A stretch of DNA of 64,000 nucleotides. Origin: Aquatica leii (taxonomy: Eukaryota; Arthropoda; Insecta; Coleoptera; Lampyridae). The translations under genes were made by a program, and so were the position numbers. The DNA is taken from positions 30,559,869 to 30,623,868 of the forward strand of contig CM069438.1 of the NCBI GenBank assembly GCA_035610365.1. Reading direction: 5' to 3'. The notes below the pieces were generated by a model. That model did no database searches. It had not been told where the DNA came from and saw nothing but the letters and a program-made list of their open reading frames with translations. Of this stretch, positions 55,584 through 64,000 are shown one piece after another; position 1 is the stretch's first letter, and each line of letters starts with the position of its first letter.

Positions 55584-57678
55584 CCCACACAGCAAAATCA
55601 CATTTACTATACATCTCAGCAATATATCAATTGAGATGAAGTATATCTGAGAGACATTCTGTTTTGTCTCGTATATATAAATGAAACGTCTCTCAGATAT
55701 CTTAATGTCCGCCCTGTATACATCTCAAGTATGTTTCTATGAAACATATCGGATATATATATCACATATATATATATTATGTCAGAGATGTGTAAAATTA
55801 AAAATGCGACGTTTTTGAGACATATATTTTATTATATATGTATTTATATGTACATACATCTATCACAAAATATTAATTAAAATTTAAAAATAAAATCTAA
55901 TTTACAAAAATTTAAAAAAAAACAAGTCATAACATAGGAAAAGTAAAGAATTACCATCATTTAATTAATTTGTCAGTGTTTTCTTGTGCATCCTTTGTTT
56001 CCTCCCTCTGCAATCCCAGTTTCGCCAAGGTTAACCAATTCTTAATAGTCTCTGCAATTTCACCATCTGTCGTCATTTCTGTCCCATTTTGACTACAAAC
56101 ACTGACTGAAATTCAAACAGTTATAAAACAATGAAGTGAAAAAGGGTTTTAAAACATCTTACCTTCAATTACAACACTTTCTAGACCACAAAAAATATCT
56201 TTTTGCACCAACTCAAACTGTACTCTGAAGTCACAACAATGGTAAATAGTTTTCAGAAATGTTGACAATAGATTGGTTTACATCACAAGTCGACCCTGGG
56301 GAATCTATAAAAACATTCATATATACGCTCACACTGTACTTAAACTAATTAATATTGATTTGTAAAATATTTAATTTCAATAACTATAGTTAAAGAATTG
56401 AACATATACTAACCAAGAATTTCTTAAATTTTTCATTGTCATTAATTTCTTTATAACTTCATTCATTTCGGTTACTGTTTGTATAGGAATTCAATTCAAA
56501 CCACTGTTGTTCTTCTAAAGACGCCTCACAAATTGATTTTTGGGTTATATATGCATTTAAGAAAACCACATTTTCGATATTGTAAGAGTTTTCCCAAATT
56601 TTCTTGTTACAAGAACGATAGAGAAAACACCAGCTTGTATGACAATTAAAATTTTCAACGTTTTACTAGAACCTATAAACCAAAAAATATTTTATTGTTC
56701 AATAACGGTAACAAAATCAAAAAAATTACTAGTTTTTTCCTGTTGTGTTGCTATGTACTTTTAACATGCGGTATAGGTCTTAGAAGGGGTGGTGATAAGG
56801 AAAATAATAACACCCCATCACTAACACCTAAAATTATACAGGTAAAATGTTTCATACAAAGTGTAAACCTATAAATTTAGCAACAACAAATAACGTACTT
56901 GATTTAGGAAGTGGAGCATGTTCTTTGTTATCACAATCTGACGAAATTGTTGGTGCTTTTCTTTTTTTCTTGTTCCACATCTGTAGTATGTACTCAGATT
57001 CGATTTCTGCTGTTCTAAGTTTTAGAAATCCATAATGAAATTAATCAAGATTAAAAATCCAAACATAAATAACTTACCTGTTTAATAAGTGAACATTAAT
57101 TATAATATACGTATATAACAGCGTAAACTTTCAATCTTCGGTTTCAGTATTGAAAATCAAAAATAACGTCTTTTTAACCTATAAATGTACGCAACGAGCA
57201 TGTGATCAATTCGTGCTGTGTTGCCAGATTGTTTTAATATCAATTATTAACCTGGCAACATTCATGGTAAAATGCAGGTAAAATGAGTTTTGTACTGTGT
57301 GTGCCTATTTTTTCTAAAAGTATTTATACAAAAAAGTACTTTAACTAAAACACTACTAAAAAGTTTTATAATAAAAATTCTTTGCCGTAGTTTAATTACT
57401 AATTTACTAAAAAAATCAAATATTGTTTATACATAAAAGTTTGTAAAAAATATCTAAAAAAAAATATTTAATTGTAAATCAATTGATGTTTCTGAGACAA
57501 GTATGAGATCTATCAGAGAGGTGCCTCTTTTCTGTATTTATAAAACGTGTTATTATTTAAAATTGTCATCTCTCTGAAATATCTCATAAATATACAAATT
57601 TGCGATTTTTAAGTTGAGACATTGTGATCTGGTTGAGTTCGATTTGAGACATCTTTGAGATGTTTGATGCTGTGTGGG
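55584..57678 (+). mobile_element. DNA element F4, CCCACACAGCA ends, GAGATGT motif cloud
   Basis: Ends CCCACACAGCA and TGCTGTGTGGG with 2-bp duplication TA (55582-55583 and 57679-57680). Copy B shows the empty site TTTATTAGTAATATG at 40956-40970. Words such as CATCTC, GAGATGT, TCTCAGA and TGAGAC recur in both terminal regions (55600-55830 and 57480-57670). Minus-strand exon-like frames occupy the middle. It shares tips with F3 but a different motif. Confidence 0.92.
55957..56304 (-). pseudogene. Spliced reading frame carried by F4 (DUF4806-like C-terminus)
   Basis: Minus-strand exons 56304-56163 (acceptor TTTTTATAG, donor GTAAGA) and 56105-55957 (acceptor AATTTCAG, stop TGA) join in phase. 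The last exon reads MTTDGEIAETIKNWLTLAKL then a charged tail, resembling the end of the DUF4806 domain (eEIexxIxxWLxxAxxR). The upper exon has one frameshift near 56230. Coding-like sequence also lies at about 56650-56470 (ending LEEQQWFELNSYTNSN), probably an earlier exon. Function unknown; position and strand match the F2 and F6 genes. Confidence 0.45.
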
Positions 57679-58399
57679 TAGTAATATGTAACAAAATTTT
57701 ATATAGTTGTGTTTTTATTACAATATATAAAAGAAAAAAGTGTATAGGTGAAAGCAAACAAAAGTATAATTTCTAATAAAAGTAAAAACGTTTTTTATGT
57801 TACTAAAAAATGTTTGAGAAAACATTTTTAAAATATTTCAATGTTGATCAATGAAATATTTTTAAAACGCAACAAAAATATTTTTTTGAAAAACATTTTT
57901 TATTTCGAATTTTAAAACGTAACGTTTTTAAAACATGAAAAAAACGTTTGCTTGCTGATTGGGTGATTCAAAAAGTAGTAGGTTACAATTTTAAAATTAC
58001 TCCGAATTTATTAAAGAAAATGACAAGTCAAATGTAGAATTTGGATATAAAATAATGAATTTATAATAATAATAGTAATAAAAGATAGTTTTTTATTTAG
58101 TTTTAGTAAAAAAAAACTATTTTAGCTGTATTGACTATATATGAATGAATTTGATTATAAATACCAAAAAAAAAATTAAATTTTACGAGCTCTAATTTGC
58201 GATCTTTCACGATTTCTCATGACAATCACAGGAATTTTTGCTAACTGCACCTGGCAACGCTGTTTACATTCATGTTTCATTTTTGCAATACGGAAACATA
58301 GCTCTGAAATGTTTATGGTATATATATGTGAAATGTTCCTTAACGTTCCAAATACAGTTCACATGGAATGTTTATAACATGTTTCATGTTTACTGGGTT

Positions 58400-59162
58400 A
58401 CATGCAATGGTTACAATTATTCATTTAAATGTGTCAAAGATAAAGTGTTGTGCATCACTGAGTAAAGATTCAGAAAAAGCAGTTATAGCTGCAATAACTA
58501 TACCAAATATTAAACTGAGATGGGTAAAGCCCTTCAAGTGATGAACAATAAAGCAGAAGTTAAGTCTATTACAAAAAAATTATCAATGCAGCAAACCTAA
58601 TTTGTTTCTAAATGTTAAATGCCGCTGATCTAAACCGTAAACAAAGTATTACTTCAATAAAGCGAAGATTTTTTTAAAATTTTGATAACGTTTGTCTAAA
58701 AAATTACACATTTCTTTTGATACGGAGAATGAACATACACATACAATTTTACCTTCAACAGTTGCTGTCGAGCAATTATTTTCGTTTGTCACTCATAAAT
58801 TCGCCCAAAGGAAATGCATTGTCCGATGCTCATTTTGAAAAGTTAGTTTTGTTAAAGGTTTATTTTACATTTGAGAATTTGTATAAAAATAGATGTACAG
58901 GATAATAGAACCAACGTTAAAATTGTTTTCATGTGTGAGCATGATCGATTTACTTTGTCTTCTTTAATTTAATAATAATTCAGTTTCTATACTTGTTTCT
59001 ATTACTAAAAGTGGTAATAAAATAAATCGTCTTAAAACTAATTTTTCTACAAGTAATTGAAAAAAATTATTTATATTTTAGAATAAAACTTACACTACTT
59101 TTAAGAAGTGGTAACTTTAGTTAGTAGTCAACTACTTATACAAAGCAACTTGCCCAGCTCTG
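58400..59162 (+). mobile_element. hAT transposon remnant, copy C
   Basis: The same transposase fragment and end as 41681-42453: the FEKLVLLK segment at about 58835-58860 and the tip CTTGCCCAGCTCTG at 59149-59162. Frameshifts differ slightly from copy B. Confidence 0.75.
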
Positions 59163-59548
59163 GTATTACCACAATTTTTTAAACAAATACGTGCACCATT
59201 AATATCGGTTATTGCGAAAAGAAAAAAGGTCAACATTTTTATACACAAATCTTAACTGAACTGCCGTTGTAATATAAATAAGCGCGCTTATCAATTACAA
59301 GGTCACGCATAACAGTATCAGTCGAATGTTGAGTTCATACTGAACTAAATCTCAGCAAGTATAATAAATTCGCCTCTATAGGATTCCTTCACTCATAGAC
59401 TAAATTAAACACTTTAATGTTACGTCACTGTTTTTTTGTGGTAATACATAATTGACGTTTTACTACGCCAACATATTTAGAAGGTTGTACAGAAAAATTT
59501 TTTCACCCACGTCTTTTACAAATTGCGCAAAGTATTTAATTTCAATCG

Positions 59549-61475
59549 TTATTCACCAGTATGCTTACGAATATGCTTCTTTAATATATACAATTGGTTG
59601 CTACAGTAATCACATATATTGCATTTAAATGGCTTCTCACCGGTGTGCGTAAACATATGCCTTTTCAGATTTGCCTGAGTTGTACTGCAGTGATCACATA
59701 TATTGCATTTAAATGGTTTTTCACCAGTGTGCTTACACATATGTGCTCTTAAAGTCAATTTGGTGGTACAGCAGTAATCACAAATATTGCATTTAAATGG
59801 TTTTTCACCTGTGTGCTTATACATATGTGCTTTTAAATTATGCTTTTGGTTACTAGAGTATTTACATATATTGCATTTAAATCGTTTTTCATCAGTGTGT
59901 TGACGTACATGAATTTTTAAATTCCCCAGATAATTGCTACAGTAATCACATATATTGCATTTAAATGGTTTTTCACCAGTGTGCTTAGACATATGTGCTC
60001 TTAAAGTCAATTTGGTGGTACAGCAGTAATCACAAATATTGCATTTAAATGGTTTTTCACCTGTGTGCTTATACATATGTGCTTTTAAATTATGTTTTTG
60101 GGTACTAGAGTATTTACATATATTGCATTTAAATCGTTTTTCACCAGTGTGTTGACGTACATGAATTTTTAAATTCCCCAGATAATTGCTACAGTAATCA
60201 CATATATTGCATTTAAATGGTTTTTCACCAGTGTGCTTACACATATGTGCTCTTAAAGTCAATTTGGTGGTACAGCAGTAATCACAAATATTGCATTTAA
60301 ATCGTTTTTCACCAGTGTGTTGACGTACATGAATTTTTAAATTCCCCAGATAATTGCTACAGTAATCACATATATTGCATTTAAATGGTTTTTCACCAGT
60401 GTGCTTATACATATGTGCTTTTAAAGTATTCTTTCGGTTAGTACAGTAATCACATATATTGCACTTAAATGATTTTTCCCCATTGTGTGTACGCATATGC
60501 TTTTTTAAATTTGCCATTAAGTTACAGCAGTAATCACATAGATTGCATTTTAATGATTTTTCGCTAGTGTGCTTACGCATATGTGCTTTTAAAGTATCCT
60601 TTCGGTTAGAAGAGTAATCACATTTATTGCATTTAAATGGTTTTTCGCTAGTGTGCTTACACATATGTGCTTTTAAATTATGCTTTTGGTTAGTAAAGTA
60701 ATCACATATATTGCATTTAAATGGTTTTTCACCAGTGTGATGACACATATGTGCTTTTAAATTATGCTTTTGGTTACTAGAGTATTTACATATATTGCAT
60801 TTAAATCGTTTTTCACCAGTGTGTTGACGTACATGAATTTTTAAATCCCCCAGATAATTGCTACAGTAATCACATATATTGCATTTAAATATTTTCTCAT
60901 CAGTGTGCGTCCGCATATGCCTTGTTAAATTAGAGCTGATGGTACAGCAGTATTTAAATGATGTTCTGCCAGTGTGTTGCATTTGCAGGTGTCGAATTAA
61001 AATAATCTTCTTGTTAGAATTAAAATTGCAGTTGTAGCAATAATATAGTTTTGTTTTAGAAGTTTCCTCAAGACATGTAGGCACATCTTTATTGATTTCC
61101 AAGTCGTTATCGCTAATGATTTGCAAGCTTGTAAGTTCAACTTTAATGTTATGACCTTGCAACTCTTCTTTAATTATACCTAAGTTTCTTACAGTTGTTT
61201 CGGTTTGTATACAGAGTTGCTTAAATTCATATATTTCTTCAATTGCAATCATACAACTGTTACATGCAATTGGATTTGGTGTGATGCTTAGATCCTGTAA
61301 GAAAGTTTATGTTATTCGATAGAATATAATCAGTTGTACTCACAATCTTTGGTAGAAAGTTCAACAATTTGAATTGTAGCATTAACTTATTGTCATTATT
61401 CAGAAAGTAATACTGCTCGGTTTCTACTATTTCTAGTGAACAGATTCGACAAATTTTTGTTGATTTTTCTCCCAT
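59549..61475 (-). CDS. ZAD C2H2 zinc-finger protein, copy C (625 aa, 18 finger units)
   Basis: Exon 1 is 61475-61344, intron 61343-61295 (49 bp, GTGAGT...TTACAG), exon 2 61294-59549; in phase 0 as in copy B. ZAD cysteines 9, 12, 55 and 58 are all present. It is a likely nuclear DNA-binding regulator, paralogous to copy B and close to it outside the finger array. The array has 18 units on a 28-residue period; unit 2 has lost five residues including its first Cys pair (FKYCC in place of FKCHICNYCC), so 17 are complete. A module of three fingers (SNYLGNLKIHVRQ, SSx[21 protein letters not shown]) is repeated at units 11-13 and 14-16, with parts also at 3-4 and 9-10. Copy B lacks this repetition, so the arrays have been rebuilt after duplication and probably bind different DNA sites. 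Confidence 0.93.
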
Positions 61476-61847
61476 ATTTCAGTAGATCTTGTTCAGTGTT
61501 GCTTAAAAACAGTTGCACTTTTATTATTTATCGTATTATCAGCATCAAAGATATCAGCTATCAGCAGAATATCATGGATATCATGATCAGCACGTTGCTA
61601 GAAAGTGTCTGCCATACCACATAATTTTGGCAATGTTCAATGCAACGCAGTTTTAATTTTAACTTTTTGTTAGTTATCATTAAAAAAAAATACTGGGGTT
61701 AATTGACCATATTCAAAGGGTTATTCTATACCTTTGCATTTGCATCAATCGTGCCATTTATTAATTTCGATATTTCGGCGAGTGTTCAGTAAAGGGTGCT
61801 CAGAATTTATAATCTCATCAGTTTTCAATAAAATTTATTTGAGCAAG
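61476..61847. other. ZAD gene 5' flank, copy C
   Basis: Conserved with 44605-44975 and 10988-11350. It contains a duplicated ATATCATG(G) near 61570. A promoter is likely here, but no definite element is seen. Confidence 0.45.
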
Positions 61848-62260
61848 CAGTGTTGTAAATTATCTATATAAATTCATATAGATAAATTAATCTAGATTCA
61901 TATTTTTTGTTTATTTATATGCCTCTAGATACAATCAAAAAATATATAAGTTATATGTATCTGTATACATATAATTTTGTATTTAAATTACTTAAATAAT
62001 ATTTATAAAAAATTCAGTGTCTCGTAAAATTTCAGTTACAATTACAATATGAATGTTTTTCTTTAGTAATTTCCCACATTCCATAGTAAGTTCTTCAAAT
62101 GAACTCCCATCTATCGTTATTACTACCTAATTTATTTCATCTATTATCTGTTATCTATATAAAGTTTAAATAATTTATCTATTATCTAATACTAGATAAT
62201 TTTTGAAAAAAAAAATTATCTATATCTATATAATTTAAAAATTATCTATTAACAACACTG
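61848..62260 (+). mobile_element. Non-autonomous hAT element (413 bp), copy C only
   Basis: Ends CAGTGTTGT / ACAACACTG with perfect 8-bp duplication TGAGCAAG (61840-61847 and 62261-62268). The interior is rich in TATCTATATA and TCTAGAT words. Related to the element at 11436-12554 by its ends and TCTAGA motif. Confidence 0.9.
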
Positions 62261-62275
62261 TGAGCAAGTGACAAT

Positions 62276-62353
62276 CAGGCGCGGCTTCAGAGGGGGGGGG
62301 CGGGGAGGCTATGATGGAGCCCCCACCGAAATAAACTGCTTGAGCCGCGCCTG
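62276..62353 (+). mobile_element. 78-bp miniature hAT-like element
   Basis: Ends CAGGCGCGGCT / AGCCGCGCCTG with an 8-bp duplication GTGACAAT / GTTACAAT (7 of 8 match; 62268-62275 and 62354-62361). It contains a G run of nine. The empty site is in copies A and B. Confidence 0.8.
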
Positions 62354-62690
62354 GTTACAATGTATTGTTATGAATCATCTGATTATTTATGTTTCATAAT
62401 ATTGTTTTATACTATTTATTAATGTAAGGGCCAATTTTTCCATCTCCTTACAAATCAAACTTCTTAATTAGTTAATTTTAACACTGCAGTTGAATTATTT
62501 TTTTCTATTCGACTCAACAAACAACCCTAGTAGCACAAAATATACGTAATATATGAGTAAATAATATCTGGTAAATATTTAAATGTTACACTTTTTTATA
62601 TTGGCCATTTATTGTAATGTTATATCGCAATAATTTATATAAAATAAATCTGATCTAAATATTAGTTATATTATAAGTTATAACTATATC

Positions 62691-63030
62691 TTCTAAATTC
62701 TAGTATTTTTCTACCGTGGTTGGGCAACAACGAACGGCCGCAGGTTGCTCTCATGCTATAGGACCCTGTATTTTGTTATGTGTAATGGTGCAAGTTGCTT
62801 CTACATTTGTGCGTTTTTTAGTCGCGGTAAGTTGCTTCCATGTTATGGGGTCCAACATTTTCGTTCACTTGCTTTATGTATAACTTATTATTTGTGTTAC
62901 TGACTTTATATACACATATATATGCTTTTGTCCTTTATATGTGTTGGTATTTAAATCTGATGAACACGGCACCTAAAACGTTTCGATGCAAACACTTTCA
63001 TTTCTGAACGTAACACAAAACAAAAACTTA
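62691..63030. other. Unassigned spacer
   Basis: It contains two CAAGTTGCTTC/AGTTGCTTCCATG phrases about 65 bp apart (near 62790 and 62830). No gene recognised. Confidence 0.45.
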
Positions 63031-64000
63031 CCCAAATAGCAAAATAAGTTTGTGAAGTACTTGTCAAAAGTTTGTCATTAAAAAGTGAAAAGTGTGTCTT
63101 AAACATGTTGTTGGTAAGGTTCAAAAGTGTTTGTCAACTTTGTAAAATACTTGTGGCAAGTGTTCTACTTGACAAAAGACAAGTTTGTCACATACTTTTC
63201 ATAGGTATTTCAAAAGTCTCTACAAGAAAATTCGACAAACTTGTGTCAACTATCTAGCAAGTGAGCAAAATGTTTGCCTCAAGTGTTTACCAAGGGTGTG
63301 CAAAGTTTGCTATCAACAAGATTGAGACAAGGTACTTTTCGATACGGTCAAGGACACGAAAAATTAATAATATTGACGTAAAACTTAAACATAATTTATT
63401 CATCTTAACAGTAAAAAGTAACAAAGAATAAGTACAGAAACTATAATACAACACTATATTACATATACCTATACCTATTTTTAATATATTTAATTTTACT
63501 TATATACGTTATATATCCATATCATTTATATCTTCAGCCCCACCAGTTGATATTATTGGTTGCTCCAACTTTCTAGATGCCCGTTGTTCCCTATAAAAAT
63601 ATAGCATTTATAAAACAATCCATACTAAAGAGTTAAATATTTACTTTTTATAGTTCCGGTGTTTGGCTTGAGACAGCCAGTCGCTAACCACTTTTCTGAT
63701 TTCCTTTTCTTGAATTGAATTAAATTTTTACGAAACGATCTGAAAAATAAATTAAGTACATGCATTAAAAATTAAACAAGAACATTATTGCGAAACACGC
63801 ATTTGAATATTGAAAACAAAATCAAATTTAAAACAATATCAAAAGAGAAAAGAAACAAAACTACTCACCAAAAACAAATTTATAAGTGCACGTTTTATCA
63901 AACCTTGGTTTGCACAAATTAGCTGCACTTGCTTTCCCGGACAATGAATATTCGTTTGCTAATTGTTCACAAAACTGCACTCAATCAATCAGCACTTTAC
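63031..64000 (+). mobile_element. DNA element F6, CCCAAATAGCAAAA end, cut by window edge
   Basis: It begins CCCAAATAGCAAAATAAG after TTA. CAAGT/ACTTG and TTTGTCA/TGACAAA words recur at least twelve times to about 63340, in both orientations. It then holds a minus-strand spliced frame, as in F2-F4. The right end is outside the window. Confidence 0.7.
63509..63739 (-). pseudogene. DUF4806-like gene 3' exons in F6 (partial)
   Basis: Minus-strand exons 63739-63645 (acceptor TTTTTCAG, donor GTAAAT) and 63590-63509 (acceptor TTTTATAG, stop TAA) join in phase. They read IQEKEIRKVVSDWLSQAKHR, then NYKK, then a basic and acidic tail ending INDMDI. The EIRKVVxDWLxxAKxR pattern matches the last helix of DUF4806. 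One stop occurs close to the first acceptor, so either the true acceptor differs or the copy is damaged. Upstream exons are beyond, or near, the window edge. Molecular role unknown. Confidence 0.55.

Larger units (their letters stand above)
54870..58397 (+). mobile_element. DNA element F1, copy C, interrupted by F4
   Basis: Same ends and TT target duplication as in copy B (54868-54869 and 58398-58399). Only a few substitutions separate the two copies, which were duplicated with the locus. F4 is inserted at TA inside it. Confidence 0.88.
54640..62690 (+). repeat. Segmental duplication, copy C
   Basis: Nearly identical to copy B from the hairpin repeat through F1, the hAT remnant, the ZAD gene and its 5' flank, with insertions F4 (55584-57678), hAT (61848-62260) and mini-hAT (62276-62353) and a 68-bp deletion at about 55499. 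Similarity fades after 62670, so the array and RING-like gene are absent from this copy. Confidence 0.9.

Noticed and set aside
28083-57678. piggyBac assignment for the CCC...GGG-ended elements
   Set aside because: The target duplications are 2 bp and variable, not TTAA.
1-64000. tRNA or rRNA genes
   Set aside because: I looked for cloverleaf signals (A and B boxes) and conserved rRNA words while reading and found none; a covariance-model scan would be decisive.

Overview
The window looks like AT-rich, repeat-dense chromosomal DNA from an insect. The best evidence is two intact ZAD-type C2H2 zinc-finger genes (ZAD domains are chiefly an insect expansion) with short 49-bp GT-AG introns, surrounded by arthropod-style transposons: Ty3/Gypsy, a CR1/Jockey-group LINE, a Penelope-like element, Helitron, hAT and several DNA elements with 2-bp target-site duplications. 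Nothing bacterial or viral in layout is seen. The order within insects cannot be fixed from the sequence alone.

Layout. 1-7447: a decayed minus-strand Gypsy element split by a plus-strand Gypsy element (LTRs 2465-2684 and 7067-7286). About 7.6-27.8 kb: segmental copy A, with a dead ZAD zinc-finger gene, a dead RING-like gene, a 16-base-type repeat array, a solo LTR and a LINE. 28.1-37.7 kb: transposon cluster with element F3, a Helitron 3' end, and two F2 elements, one inserted in the other. About 39.8-51.9 kb: copy B, with an intact 16-finger ZAD gene and a probably intact 4-exon SAP/RING-like gene. 52.6-54.6 kb: a type I hammerhead ribozyme candidate beside a 5'-truncated Penelope-like element with inverted ends. 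54.6-62.7 kb: copy C, very close to B, with an intact 18-finger ZAD gene. 63.0 kb to the end: the start of another transposon, F6.

The strongest candidate for something undescribed is a set of at least five different elements (F1, F2, F3, F4, F6, with fragments F5 and F7). They share ends beginning CCCA (often CCCAxxxAxCA), 2-bp target duplications of varying sequence (TT, AT, AC, AA and TA are all visible), and a cloud of one short family-specific motif in both orientations near each end. F2, F3, F4 and F6 also each carry a spliced minus-strand reading frame between those motif clouds. The F2 frame resembles the DUF4806 family of insect proteins, and the F4 and F6 C-termini look like the end of the same domain. 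A possible reading, which is inference, is that each element encodes a protein that recognises its own motif.

The three ZAD genes are tandem paralogs whose finger arrays differ by gain, loss and repetition of whole fingers, while ZAD and intron positions are conserved. Aligning copies A, B and C gives empty sites for many insertions, which allowed exact boundaries and target duplications to be read directly.
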